Positions 42,321-51,112 of a stretch of DNA of 64,000 nucleotides are shown piece after piece. The DNA lies in contig JBFLFY010000005.1 in assembly GCA_041859875.1 (NCBI GenBank), positions 1-64,000 of the forward strand. The letters run 5' to 3'. This stretch comes from Thermocaproicibacter sp041859875. Lineage in GTDB: Bacteria > Bacillota > Clostridia > Oscillospirales > Acutalibacteraceae. Position 1 is the first letter of the stretch. Each line of letters opens with the position of its first letter. Made by a program: the position numbers and the translations under genes. The notes below the pieces were generated by a model. The model saw only the letters and a list, made by a program, of their open reading frames with translations. It did no database searches and was not told the DNA's origin.

Positions 42321-42887
42321 TTACAGTGTCAACTCGTCGGCCAGTGACTGCATGGCGGTGAGAGTACGCGAAATGAGGTCGTCCAGCGTCCATCCAAGCA
42401 TATCTGCGCCTTGTTGAATGACCTGGCGGGAACATCCAGCGGCAAATGAGGATGATTTAAATTTCTTTTTCACGGATTTCGGCTGCAAGTCGCGCACACT
42501 TTTGGAGGGGTGCATCAATGCTACCGCACCAATCAGCCCGGTTAACTCATCGGTAGCGAATAGAATTTTCTCCATGATATGCTCCGGCTTTACGTCTACC
42601 GTCAGGCCGTAGCCGTGACTGGCCACAGCGTGAATGAGCCGCTCGTCAATCCCGCGCTCACGCATTATTTCCTGCTCCTTGGTGCAGTGCTGTTCCGGCC
42701 ATTTTTCAAAATCAAGGTCATGCAGAAGCCCGGCAACTTTCCAGAAATCCACGTTTTCCGGGTCGTACTCTTTCGCAAAGTACCCCATGACGCCGGAAAC
42801 AATTTTTCCGTGCTTCAGGTGGAAGGAATCCTCATTGTATTCTTCCAGCAGGCTTTCGGCTTCTCCCAAGGTTGGTACAGTTCCCAT
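42321..42887 (-). CDS. HD-domain phosphohydrolase (HDIG type)
   Basis: A 188-residue protein with the HD fold: histidine early (SFHLKHGKIVSG), the HD doublet in GLLHDLDFEKWPEQH (about 54-68), ASHGYG and a late Asp (FATDELTGL). Proteins of this kind hydrolyse nucleotides or phosphate esters; the substrate is unknown. A near-consensus promoter lies upstream and a terminator downstream, so it is a single-gene unit. Confidence 0.85.
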   Translation of the reverse strand: MGTVPTLGEAESLLEEYNEDSFHLKHGKIVSGVMGYFAKEYDPENVDFWKVAGLLHDLDFEKWPEQHCTKEQEIMRERGIDERLIHAVASHGYGLTVDVKPEHIMEKILFATDELTGLIGAVALMHPSKSVRDLQPKSVKKKFKSSSFAAGCSRQVIQQGADMLGWTLDDLISRTLTAMQSLADELTL

Positions 42888-42937
42888 TTTTCATTCCTCC
42901 ATTATTTTATGATATTATTTATCTATGTTTAGTTCAC

Positions 42938-42965
42938 ATTATAATTGCTTTTTTTGCTTTGTCAA
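42938..42965 (-). promoter_or_regulatory. Near-consensus promoter of the HD-domain gene
   Basis: Leftward TTGACA (42965-42960), a 16-base spacer, TATAAT (42943-42938). Confidence 0.7.
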
Positions 42966-43152
42966 TGCAATTTATTTTTATATGGTTCTTTACCGGTAAA
43001 AATTGGCCAAGCTTTTTACCATGCTTTTTTAAACGGCCGCCGTTCACATAATCTTCAAATTTTATTAAAAAAAATACCAATGCGCCATCACACCTTTTTC
43101 ACAGAATCGGTGCATAATAAAGCCACAGTAAAGTTGTGAAAGGATGATTGAA

Positions 43153-44679
43153 ATGTTTGATTCCAACCATTATGACAGTGATAGAAACAACGAAAATCAA
43201 AATGAAAATCAGGGCGCGGCAAGGGAAAGCAGCCGGCCGGGCGAAAAAGCAAACGGCACAGTTTGGGAAAATGATGGGTGTTACCACGGCCGCCCGGCAG
43301 CCGCCAGCACAGATTACAGCAGCGCGCAGCAGAATTCGGTGCCGCAGGACAGTGCTCCTGATGCCCCGTACAGCTCACAGCCGCAGCAGAGCGTCCCGTA
43401 TCGTCCTTACGGTACGTATGAAGTGCCGAAAGGAAACGGAGACGGTTTTTCCAAAAAGAAGCCTAAAAAGCATACATTTCGCAAAGTGGTTGCCGGTGTG
43501 CTTTGCTGCTTAATTATTTCAGTAGGTTCGATTGCCGGTTTTACCGCTCTTGTAAACAACGGAACCATCAAGCTGAACACTCCTGATTCCGGCAACGCTG
43601 CTTTCACCATCCAGAAAAACAGCGCCAGCAGCACGGCCTCCGCAACCAATATGAGCACTGCAGGCGCGGAGCTGACAAAGCAGGAAGTGGCGAAGAAAGT
43701 CCTTCCATCGGTTGTCTGCATTGAAAATTATTCCAGCCAGAAAACGACAGCACGCGGAAATACAAACCGCTATGGCTTTGGCGACTTCGGCGATGATGAA
43801 GGTGGTACAACAGACGGCACAACCGGCAGTGACGTTTCGCCCACCAGCGAAGGCAGCGGCATTATTACAACGGCCGACGGTTACATCATTACGAATGCGC
43901 ACGTTGTTTCCGGTGCTTCTTCCTTAAAAGTGATACTCTACAACGGCAAAACCTACTCTGCAAAATTAATCGGCAGTGACAGCCTTACCGACCTTGCGCT
44001 TATCAAGATTGATGCCACGGGTCTTACCGCTGCGCAGTTTGGCTCCAGTGACGAACTGCAGATTGCAGACGCCGTCATGGCCATTGGGAACCCGGGCGGC
44101 ATGGAATTCAACTCCAGCGTTACGGTTGGCTACATTTCCGCACTGAACCGTGAAATTACGAATTCGGAAACCGGCTACACCATGAAATGCATCCAGACGG
44201 ATGCCGCCATTAACCCAGGAAACTCCGGCGGCGCGCTTGTTAACATGAAAGGACAGGTCATTGGCATTAACTCTTCTAAAATCGTTGCAACCGGATATGA
44301 AGGGCTTGGCTTTTCCATTCCGATTAATACCGCCCAGCCGGTCATTACGGAACTGAAGAAGTACGGCTATGTAAAAGACCGCGCAATGCTCGGCATTACA
44401 GGCACTTATATTGACAGCATGACTTCCCGTTACTACGGGCTTTCCACCGGGATGTATATTTCCTCGATTTCCAGCCAGTACGTTACTTCCGCCGGGCTTC
44501 AGAAGGGCGATGTGATTACAAAGGTTGACGGCAAAGACGTTACCAGCCAGAACACAATTTCCAGCGTCATTGCCTCGAAAAAACCGGGCGAATCGGTTAC
44601 ACTTACCGTTTCCCGCTCTTCTACGGGAAAAACATTTACCGCTTCCGTTAAGCTCATACAGGCAACCGGAAAATCATAA
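43153..44679 (+). CDS. HtrA/DegP-like membrane-anchored serine protease with PDZ domain
   Basis: An envelope quality-control protease of about 508 residues. A 110-residue Asn/Gln/Ser-rich cytoplasmic N-terminus precedes one membrane helix (about 118-137), a linker, the trypsin-like domain with His (ITNAHVVSG), Asp (SLTDLALIK) and Ser (NPGNSGGAL), and one PDZ domain (from MLGITGTYIDS). This layout matches Bacillus HtrA/HtrB/YyxA. The ATG at 43153 is chosen because AAAGGA lies 9 bases upstream; the in-frame ATG at 43144 touches that site. Ends at a strong terminator. Confidence 0.94.
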   Translation: MFDSNHYDSDRNNENQNENQGAARESSRPGEKANGTVWENDGCYHGRPAAASTDYSSAQQNSVPQDSAPDAPYSSQPQQSVPYRPYGTYEVPKGNGDGFSKKKPKKHTFRKVVAGVLCCLIISVGSIAGFTALVNNGTIKLNTPDSGNAAFTIQKNSASSTASATNMSTAGAELTKQEVAKKVLPSVVCIENYSSQKTTARGNTNRYGFGDFGDDEGGTTDGTTGSDVSPTSEGSGIITTADGYIITNAHVVSGASSLKVILYNGKTYSAKLIGSDSLTDLALIKIDATGLTAAQFGSSDELQIADAVMAIGNPGGMEFNSSVTVGYISALNREITNSETGYTMKCIQTDAAINPGNSGGALVNMKGQVIGINSSKIVATGYEGLGFSIPINTAQPVITELKKYGYVKDRAMLGITGTYIDSMTSRYYGLSTGMYISSISSQYVTSAGLQKGDVITKVDGKDVTSQNTISSVIASKKPGESVTLTVSRSSTGKTFTASVKLIQATGKS

Positions 44680-44773
44680 GTGCGTTTTGCCTGTCTGCAG
44701 AATCCTCCTTGCAGAAAGACAAAAGCCGCTTGGTACGGGCGGCGGCACAGAACAGAATTCCCGGTAAATGCAA

Positions 44774-44812
44774 AAGTCCCCGGCAGTTCAAAAACTGCCG
44801 GGGACTGCTTTT
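44774..44812. terminator. Strong terminator between htrA-like gene and the convergent operon
   Basis: A 14-bp perfect stem (AGTCCCCGGCAGTT and its complement) flanked by A and T runs. Confidence 0.9.
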
Positions 44813-44824
44813 GTAAGCCAGAGT

Positions 44825-45319
44825 TTAGTCTTCCCGAATTGCCTGTGCGGCATCCGCAAACAGTTTCTGGTAATCCGGATGCTTCTTTGGAGGAAAGCTG
44901 CCGGGAAGGTGAAACTTTTTTTTCAGCTGTGCAAAAGTTTTCGGCGCCATTTTTAAAATCTCGTACGGATCATCTGGAAAAAGGACAATCGCCTGGTCAA
45001 CACTTTCAACCAGATAGCCGACTTTTGAGTCACCGTACAGCCGCAGGATGCCTTTTGGTTCGCCGGTTTCGTCGGGTGGAACGTGCAGGGTGTTGAAGAT
45101 GGCTCCGGCACATTCCGGCCGGGGACCAGGTGCAGAACTGACCAGAAAAATAATGGTGCGTTTCTTCAGAATCCGTGCGATGCTGTTGTTTAAATCAGAT
45201 TTTTGCACGCAGGTATACACATCCGGGACCTCTATGCTGAAATAACCGGCGGCCCGGGTCAGAATACGCTGGCACGCGGATGTTCTGCGTGCCTGAAAAA
45301 ACAAAAGCCCTGCTTCCAT
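44825..45319 (-). CDS. Hypothetical protein following cinA, possibly a degenerate MoCF-like domain
   Basis: A 164-residue soluble protein with a good GAGGGGG site 8 bases before its ATG. I cannot assign a family. The stretch DQAIVLFPDDPYEILKMAPK resembles the LPGPPSEL-PML region of CinA/MogA molybdopterin-binding folds, though the GGLGPT-type motif is absent. The tail (LKKKFHLPGSFPPKKHPDYQKLFADA) is basic and helical. It starts 24 bases after cinA and is the last gene of the cysteine desulfurase-thiI-cinA operon, so it is probably co-expressed with tRNA sulfur/NAD repair functions. Confidence 0.6.
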   Translation of the reverse strand: MEAGLLFFQARRTSACQRILTRAAGYFSIEVPDVYTCVQKSDLNNSIARILKKRTIIFLVSSAPGPRPECAGAIFNTLHVPPDETGEPKGILRLYGDSKVGYLVESVDQAIVLFPDDPYEILKMAPKTFAQLKKKFHLPGSFPPKKHPDYQKLFADAAQAIRED

Positions 45320-45343
45320 TGCTTTTTCCCCCTCTAAAACACT

Positions 45344-46624
45344 TCAATACTTTTCGCGCGAATAAGCAGCGTCTTCCATGCCGCCAAGGTTCAGCACTCT
45401 GCGGCGAACCATATCGAGCGCGTTTGAAGCAGCAAGCAATCGGATATACCCGCGCCCTTTGCTGCGTACGGTGTGCGTCATGGTACGCACCCACACATCC
45501 TTGCCGTCGCTGAGGGCAATATAAACAAGGCCCACCGGCTTTTCCGGTGTTCCGCCGCCGGGGCCTGCCAGCCCTGTTACGCCAATGCCGTAGTCTGCGC
45601 CGGAGCGCTCCTGTATGCCCTGGGCCATCCGCTTTGCTACCTGTGGGCTGACGGCGCTGTATTTTGCCAGCATTTCTTCCGGTACGCCCAGGAGCTTTGT
45701 TTTAATGTCGTTGGAATAGGTTACAACGCCCATATGGAATACATCGGAGGAACCGGGAATGTCGGTAATCCGTTTGGCGACAAGCCCGCCGGTGCAGGAT
45801 TCCGCCGTGGCAACCGTCTGATGCTTTTCTGTGAGCAGATGGACGACGGCTTCTTCCAGGCTTTCTGCATCTGTGCCATAGCAGAAATCGCCCAGACGCT
45901 TTTTCAGCTCCGCCACAACCGGCTCGCACAGTGCGGCGGCTTTTTCCTTGCTTTCCGCCCGCGCCGTGACCCGCGCAAACATTTCGCCGTCTTTTGCATA
46001 GGTGGCGCAGGTCGGGTTTTCCCCGGCGCAGAGGTCGTCAATCTTTTCGGCGACATACCCTTCGCCAAGGCCGAAAACGTGAACGTTCCGCGAAACAATG
46101 GCGGCGCTTCCGGCTGCTTTCAGCAGAAACGGAATGGCGTAATTTTTCAGCATGGGAATAAGTTCCGAAGGCGGCCCGGGCAGCATGACGACCAATGTGC
46201 CGTTCTCTGTACGGAAACCGCACCCCGGCGCGGTCCCTACATCGTTTGGCAAAGCGGTGCAGCCTTCCGGCAGCATGGCCTGCTTTTTCTGCGTTTCGCC
46301 GAGCGCGCGGCCTTCAAAGTATTTCTCAATGCGCTGCATACTCGATTCATCCATTACGAGCTTTTTCCCGGCGCAGGCAGATACGGTTTCTTTCGTCAAG
46401 TCGTCGCCCGTGGGGCCAAGGCCCCCTGTGGTGATGAGAATATCGCTGCGCTGCAGGGCAGTTTCCACAGCCGCCTTCAGACGTTCCGGGTTGTCACCGA
46501 CGGTGCAGCTGTAAAGCAGGCCGATTCCCGCGGCGGAAAGTTCCCGTGCGACGAAGGAAGTGTCAGTGTTTACGGTGTGGCCAAGAAGCAGCTCTGTCCC
46601 CACGGATATTATTTCAGCGTTCAT
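45344..46624 (-). CDS. cinA: CinA: competence/damage-inducible protein with nicotinamide-nucleotide amidase domain
   Basis: A full-length 426-residue CinA. The N-terminal MoCF domain (about 1-170: GTELLLGHTVNTDT, TTGGLGPTGDDLTKE, LPGPPSELIPML) carries pyrophosphatase activity in some homologues. The C-terminal PncC domain (about 265-420: ATAESCTGGLVAKRI, SAVSPQVAKRMA, GVTGLAGPGGG) deamidates nicotinamide mononucleotide in NAD recycling. It lies 11 bases after thiI. Confidence 0.96.
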   Translation of the reverse strand: MNAEIISVGTELLLGHTVNTDTSFVARELSAAGIGLLYSCTVGDNPERLKAAVETALQRSDILITTGGLGPTGDDLTKETVSACAGKKLVMDESSMQRIEKYFEGRALGETQKKQAMLPEGCTALPNDVGTAPGCGFRTENGTLVVMLPGPPSELIPMLKNYAIPFLLKAAGSAAIVSRNVHVFGLGEGYVAEKIDDLCAGENPTCATYAKDGEMFARVTARAESKEKAAALCEPVVAELKKRLGDFCYGTDAESLEEAVVHLLTEKHQTVATAESCTGGLVAKRITDIPGSSDVFHMGVVTYSNDIKTKLLGVPEEMLAKYSAVSPQVAKRMAQGIQERSGADYGIGVTGLAGPGGGTPEKPVGLVYIALSDGKDVWVRTMTHTVRSKGRGYIRLLAASNALDMVRRRVLNLGGMEDAAYSREKY

Positions 46625-46635
46625 CTGTTTCCTCC

Positions 46636-47811
46636 TTACCGATCCGGTTCAATTTTCGTCATTTTCACACGGGAGATACAGTCGTCGAGCAGCCCATCCA
46701 CGTCAAGGGCATCCTCCGCCTGCTGTACGAATTTCAGCACCGGCTTTGTGCGCGGGTGCTTTGGTGTGAAGACGGTACAGCAGTCTTCGTAAGGAAGGAT
46801 GGAAAGGTCGTAGGTGTCTATCTGGCGTGCGGTAGCAATAATTCCCACTTTGTCCATGCCGATGAGCGGGCGGAAAACCGGCATACCGGCCGCGTCGTCG
46901 GTGCAGACGATGGCGGGCAGAGTCTGACTTGCAACCTGCCCAAGGCTTTCGCCGGTTATCAGGGCACCGCAGTCTTCTTTACGGGCAATGCGTTCCGCCG
47001 CGCGCATCATAAAGCGCCGCATAATGATGGTGAACAGGTCTTCCGGGCATTTTGCCAGAATTTCTTCCTGCACTTTTGCGAACGGAACGGTGAACATGGT
47101 CATGCGGCCGGCGTATTCGCCTACGCGCCGCAGAAGGTCGGCGGCTTTCTGTTCGGCGCGCTCACTGGTGTACGGCGGGCTTGCAAAATGGACGGCCGTC
47201 AGTTCCACGCCGCGCCGCGCCATCATCCAGGCGGCAACCGGGCTGTCGATTCCGCCGCTGATGAGGATGGCAGCTTTTCCGCCCGTGCCTACGGGGATGC
47301 CGCCAGCGCCGTGTTTTGCATTGCCGTGAACATAGGCGGCAAAGTCGCGGATTTCTACCCGGACGGTAAATTCCGGATTTTTTACGTCAACGTGCAGGTT
47401 TGGAAATTTTCGCAACAGAAATCCGCCCACCTGCGCGCAGATTTCAGGGGACTTGAGCGGAAATTTTTTGTCAGCGCGCTTGCACTCTACCTTGAAAGTC
47501 TTTGCAGAGGAAAGGTCTTTTTTCAGGTATTTTGCCGCGCCGTCGCACACAGCGGAAATATCTTTGCTCACTTCGCAGGCACGCGAGTAGGCGGCAATCC
47601 CGAAAACTTTGGAGATGCAGTCTTCCGCGTCATCCAGGTCTGCGCCGTCACGCGGTGTAACGTATACGGTTGACTGCAGTTCGCGCACATCAAAGCCGCC
47701 CAGCCGACCAATGCGCCTGCGGATATTTTTCAGCAGAATATCTTCGAAGGCGTGGCGGTTCAGCCCTTTCAGCACGACTTCGCCCAGTTTTACCAGAATA
47801 ACTTCTTTCAT
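46636..47811 (-). CDS. thiI: tRNA 4-thiouridine sulfurtransferase ThiI (short form)
   Basis: Adenylates and thiolates U8 of tRNA; in some bacteria also feeds thiazole synthesis. The 391-residue protein has the ferredoxin-like and THUMP domains (about 1-165) and the PP-loop SGGIDSPVAAWMM (about 184) followed by GESLGQVASQT. The C-terminal rhodanese domain of E. coli ThiI is absent, as in Bacillus, where a dedicated cysteine desulfurase hands over sulfur directly. The desulfurase gene 15 bases upstream fits that role. Confidence 0.96.
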   Translation of the reverse strand: MKEVILVKLGEVVLKGLNRHAFEDILLKNIRRRIGRLGGFDVRELQSTVYVTPRDGADLDDAEDCISKVFGIAAYSRACEVSKDISAVCDGAAKYLKKDLSSAKTFKVECKRADKKFPLKSPEICAQVGGFLLRKFPNLHVDVKNPEFTVRVEIRDFAAYVHGNAKHGAGGIPVGTGGKAAILISGGIDSPVAAWMMARRGVELTAVHFASPPYTSERAEQKAADLLRRVGEYAGRMTMFTVPFAKVQEEILAKCPEDLFTIIMRRFMMRAAERIARKEDCGALITGESLGQVASQTLPAIVCTDDAAGMPVFRPLIGMDKVGIIATARQIDTYDLSILPYEDCCTVFTPKHPRTKPVLKFVQQAEDALDVDGLLDDCISRVKMTKIEPDR

Positions 47812-47826
47812 CGTTTCTCCTTTAAG

Positions 47827-48966
47827 TTAAAGCGGACGTTTCGTGAGAGCGGCAAGGCCGTCGCGGAGGGCATCGAGAAAAACAGCAGCTTCTTCTTTGG
47901 TATTGTACCGGCAGAAGCTCAGCCGCAGGGCCGAAGCAATCCGTTCGTGCGGAAGGCCCATGGCTTTGAGCACATGGCTTTCGCGCCCCTTGGAACAGGC
48001 GGAGCCGGAAGAAACAAAAATATTGCGGTCAGAAAGAAAATGCAGCATGGTTTCCGCGCGTACGCCCGGCATGGAAAAGTTCAGAATATAAGGCAGGCCG
48101 TCTTCCGGCGAGTTAATCGTTACGCCGTCAATTTTTGAAAGGCCTTCGCGGCAAAAGCTGTTCAGTTCCCGCATGGCTGCCATTTCTTTTTCAAGGTCCG
48201 GCAGTGCTTTTACAGCGGCGCCAAAACCGGCAATCAGCGGCATACTTTCGGTGCCGGGACGCATATCGTGTTCCTGCCCGCCGCCATAGGTCAGCGGTTC
48301 AATATGTACGCCTTTGCGCACATAAAGCATACCAATGCCTTTTGGCCCGTGAATTTTATGCGCGCTGGCGCTCATCAGGTCGGCGCGAAGCCTGCGCACA
48401 CGCAGGGGCAGTTTGCCGAAAGCCTGTACGGAGTCAATGTGCAGCAGGGCGGGCGCTTTTTTTTCTTCAATGGCGTCGGCTGCCGCCTCTACGGGCAGGA
48501 TGCTGCCGACTTCGTTGTTGACGCGCATCATGCTGACCAGGATGGTTTCCGGCGTAATGGCGTCGTGTACCTGCTGCGGGTCAATATGCCCCCACACGTC
48601 CGGCTTCAGCGTTACAACTTCGAAGCCTTCCTGTTCCAGCTGCTTTGCGGTTTTCAGCACCGACGGATGCTCAATCTGCGTTGTTACAATGCGGTTTCCG
48701 CGTTTTTTGCCGGCTCTTGCCGCACCGAAAAGCGAAATGTTGTTGCTTTCGGTTCCGCCCGAAGTAAAGTAGATTTCCTCATCTTTGGCGCCGAGGAGCG
48801 AAGCCACGGCTTCCCGCGCAGAGCGCAGTTCCTGCTCGGCCCGAAAGCCCATGGAGTGCAGGGAAGAAGGGTTGCCGTAGTTCTGCGTCATCATTTCTAC
48901 GGCTTTTTGCGCCGCCTCAGGGCAGGCGCGGGTTGTGGAAGAATTATCAAAATAAATTTCAGCCAA
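47827..48966 (-). CDS. Cysteine desulfurase (IscS/NifS family), likely ThiI partner
   Basis: PLP enzyme taking sulfur from cysteine. A 379-residue protein with YFDNSSTTRACPEA, the PLP-lysine motif SASAHKIHGPKG (about 200) and the catalytic cysteine loop SSGSACSKGRESH (about 322). The start is a TTG at 48966 with GGAGG about 10 bases before it; no ATG fits. No scaffold (iscU/nifU) is adjacent, and thiI follows directly, so a role in tRNA thiolation (as Bacillus NifZ) is more likely than general Fe-S assembly. Confidence 0.93.
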   Translation of the reverse strand: MAEIYFDNSSTTRACPEAAQKAVEMMTQNYGNPSSLHSMGFRAEQELRSAREAVASLLGAKDEEIYFTSGGTESNNISLFGAARAGKKRGNRIVTTQIEHPSVLKTAKQLEQEGFEVVTLKPDVWGHIDPQQVHDAITPETILVSMMRVNNEVGSILPVEAAADAIEEKKAPALLHIDSVQAFGKLPLRVRRLRADLMSASAHKIHGPKGIGMLYVRKGVHIEPLTYGGGQEHDMRPGTESMPLIAGFGAAVKALPDLEKEMAAMRELNSFCREGLSKIDGVTINSPEDGLPYILNFSMPGVRAETMLHFLSDRNIFVSSGSACSKGRESHVLKAMGLPHERIASALRLSFCRYNTKEEAAVFLDALRDGLAALTKRPL

Positions 48967-49000
48967 AAGCGTATTACCTCCGAAAGAATTACTTCTGATT

Positions 49001-49029
49001 ATTATACACCATTCGTGGGCAGTATGAAA
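49001..49029 (-). promoter_or_regulatory. Promoter of the cysteine desulfurase-thiI-cinA operon
   Basis: Leftward TTTCAT (49029-49024), a 17-base spacer, TATAAT (49006-49001), about 35 bases before the TTG start. Confidence 0.65.
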
Positions 49030-49059
49030 AGAGCAAGCCCGAAAAGTTGCGAAAACTGC

Positions 49060-49088
49060 TTGACAAAAATTTAACTAGCGACTATGAT
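49060..49088 (+). promoter_or_regulatory. Strong sigma-A promoter of the 49.1 kb RNA
   Basis: TTGACA (49060-49065), a 17-base spacer, TATGAT (49083-49088): the closest match to consensus in the window, with no start codon or ribosome binding site near its expected transcript start. Confidence 0.85.
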
Positions 49089-49094
49089 AGACAG

Positions 49095-49361
49095 TAACAA
49101 AACGGGAAGGGACATCCGGCGGCTGACGAAGAAGGAGAAAGAAGTACGTGACAGGTTCGCGTGCAAAATGGCGCTCCTCCGCTCCGCACGGAGCTTTCTC
49201 TGGCAGATTTGCGGCCGCGGCGCCGCACCCGGGTTTCGGCAGAAAGCTGCGTGGAACCCATTACTGCTATGATACAAAAAACCGCATTCCGGGTATTTAG
49301 TCATTTTCTGCGGGTCCGCCGCGTCTGCAGAAAAGGGCTTGACCCGGGGTGCGGTTTTTTT
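49095..49361 (+). ncRNA. Structured leader or ncRNA ending in an intrinsic terminator, upstream of a peptide ABC transporter
   Basis: A roughly 265-nt GC-rich transcript from the strong promoter. Seen: stem GAGAAAG (49135-49141) with CTTTCTC (49194-49200) enclosing AAGUAC; hairpin GGGTTTC (49231-49237) with GGAACCC; and a terminator CCGCATTCCGGGT (49282-49294) with ACCCGGGGTGCGG (49342-49354) plus seven T, enclosing TTTTCTGC/GCAGAAAA. A near copy of the terminator 5' arm, CCGCACCCGGGT, lies at 49223-49234 and could pair instead with the 3' arm. GAGAAAGAAGUAC and GUGGAACC recall T-box leaders, but specifier and antiterminator could not be fixed. No known class is confirmed. The region 49362-49549 up to the transporter gene holds no other gene. 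Confidence 0.6.
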
Positions 49362-49549
49362 ATCGGTATGAGCTTTTCTGTGGCTTCGTCTTATTGTTAA
49401 AGCCTGTTTTTGCTTGCCGGCAGCAAATGTATGACTTTATCCCCGACGGGGGAAAAATACGTCTTGAAAAATTGTAAAAGCCGCAGCATGGAAAAGCACA
49501 TGGAACGCTTCTGCCCGCCTTGTAAATCTTTGCATAAAAGGAGATCCCC

Positions 49550-51085
49550 ATGAAAAACCGTTTTTTCAAACGTATACTGTCCGGTGCAGCAGCCGCTGCC
49601 GTTTTGTTTTCTTTCGCGGCCTGCTCTTCCGGCACCGGAACATCTTCCGCCGCACATTCATCATCTGCAGGCGGCAGCAGCTTCGTCTACGGGATTCAGA
49701 CGCAGCCAAGCAGCCTTGACCCTTACGTTTCCGCTTCCGCAGACACGCGCGTCATCCTGTTCAATATTTTTGAAGGACTTGTAAAGCCAGACAAAGACGG
49801 CAGCCTGAAACCAGCCGTAGCGGAAAGCTTTTCGGTTTCCGCCGATGCGCTTACTTACACATTTCAGCTCCGAAAAGGCGTGAAATTCCATAACGGCAAA
49901 ACAGTTAGCGCTGAAGATGTAAAATATTCTCTGGAAACTGCCGCGGGCATTACCGGCGGGAAAACGCCGGATACCAACCTGAAAAACATTCAGTCGGTAG
50001 AAACGGATGGCGGTTCTGCCGTAAAGGTTCATTTAAAAACACCGGATTACGACTTTCTGCCGAATCTTACTGTGGCCATAACGCCAAAGGGATATACGAA
50101 GCAGGAATCACACCCAATCGGCACGGGGCCGTACTGCTTTGAGTCTTACACACCGCAGCAGTCGCTTGTGCTGAAAAAGAACAAAGATTATTGGCAGAAG
50201 GGCTTGCCATACCTTGACACTGTCACATTCAAGCTGGAGTCAGACTCCAATGCTCTGCTGACGGACCTGCAGGGCGGGAGTGTAGACGGTGCATCCATTG
50301 CGAATAACGTGGCTTCGCAGCTTGGCGGCGGGTTCAACATTATCCCTTCAAATTCCAATGCGGTACAGATGCTTGCACTCAACAATAAAGAAAAGCCGTT
50401 TGACAAAGCTGAAGTGCGGCAGGCGGTAAGCTATGCCACCGATGCGGATGCCATTATCCAGACGGTCAATCTCGGCAAAGGGGTGCGCTGCGGCACGCCG
50501 GTCATTCCCGGCCTCAAAAAGTACTGCGACACATCGCTTGTCAACGCTTACCCGCACAATGCGGCAAAAGCAAAAGAACTGCTGAAACAGGCAGGCTACC
50601 CCAACGGGTTTTCCATGACGATTACGGTTCCTTCCAACTACACCGTTCATGTAGACACGGCTCAGGTGCTTGTGAACCAGCTGAAAGAAGTTGGCATCCG
50701 GGTACAGATCAAACAGGTGGATTTTGCCACCTGGCTCAGCAAGGTCTACCAAAACCGTGAGTACCAGAGCACCATTGTTTCGGTCGACGGTCCCACGCTT
50801 TCGCCAAAGAGTTACCTTAGCCGCTATGTGAGTGGGGACCAGAAGAACTTTGTGAATTACTCCAGTGCGGCTTACGACAACATTTATAAGAAAGCTGCCG
50901 CCGCAAAGGATGAAGCGAAGCGCGTGGAACTTTACAAGCAGGCACAGCAGCAGATTTCAAAAGACGCCGCGAGCGTGTACTTTGAGGATATTTCAAACCT
51001 GAATGCCTTCCGCACCGGCATTACAGGTTATACGGCTTACCCGCTGTATGTATTTGACGCTTCAACGATTCGCCGCGCCGGCTAA
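49550..51085 (+). CDS. Family 5 extracellular solute-binding lipoprotein (peptide/nickel type)
   Basis: A 511-residue lipoprotein: signal peptide with lipobox FAACSSG (Cys about 25), a Ser-rich linker, then the SBP_bac_5 fold (PSSLDPYVSASADTRVILFNIFEGL, YTFQLRKGVKFHNGKTVSAEDVKYS, IGTGPYCFESY, VRQAVSYATDAD). Such proteins bind di- or oligopeptides, nickel complexes or opines; the ligand is unknown. First gene of a three-gene transporter operon behind the structured RNA. Confidence 0.93.
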   Translation: MKNRFFKRILSGAAAAAVLFSFAACSSGTGTSSAAHSSSAGGSSFVYGIQTQPSSLDPYVSASADTRVILFNIFEGLVKPDKDGSLKPAVAESFSVSADALTYTFQLRKGVKFHNGKTVSAEDVKYSLETAAGITGGKTPDTNLKNIQSVETDGGSAVKVHLKTPDYDFLPNLTVAITPKGYTKQESHPIGTGPYCFESYTPQQSLVLKKNKDYWQKGLPYLDTVTFKLESDSNALLTDLQGGSVDGASIANNVASQLGGGFNIIPSNSNAVQMLALNNKEKPFDKAEVRQAVSYATDADAIIQTVNLGKGVRCGTPVIPGLKKYCDTSLVNAYPHNAAKAKELLKQAGYPNGFSMTITVPSNYTVHVDTAQVLVNQLKEVGIRVQIKQVDFATWLSKVYQNREYQSTIVSVDGPTLSPKSYLSRYVSGDQKNFVNYSSAAYDNIYKKAAAAKDEAKRVELYKQAQQQISKDAASVYFEDISNLNAFRTGITGYTAYPLYVFDASTIRRAG

Positions 51086-51112
51086 AGAAATCTTTGCGGG
51101 AAAGAGAAACAG

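Noticed and set aside
49131..49259. Firm T-box riboswitch call
   Set aside because: Only two short motif resemblances; the specifier loop, stem III and antiterminator could not be paired convincingly. Kept as an unassigned structured RNA.
49084..49272. Small protein of 62 residues inside the structured RNA
   Set aside because: Its start codon lies in the -10 box of the promoter, so it could not be in the transcript; composition is arginine-rich as expected for GC-rich non-coding RNA.
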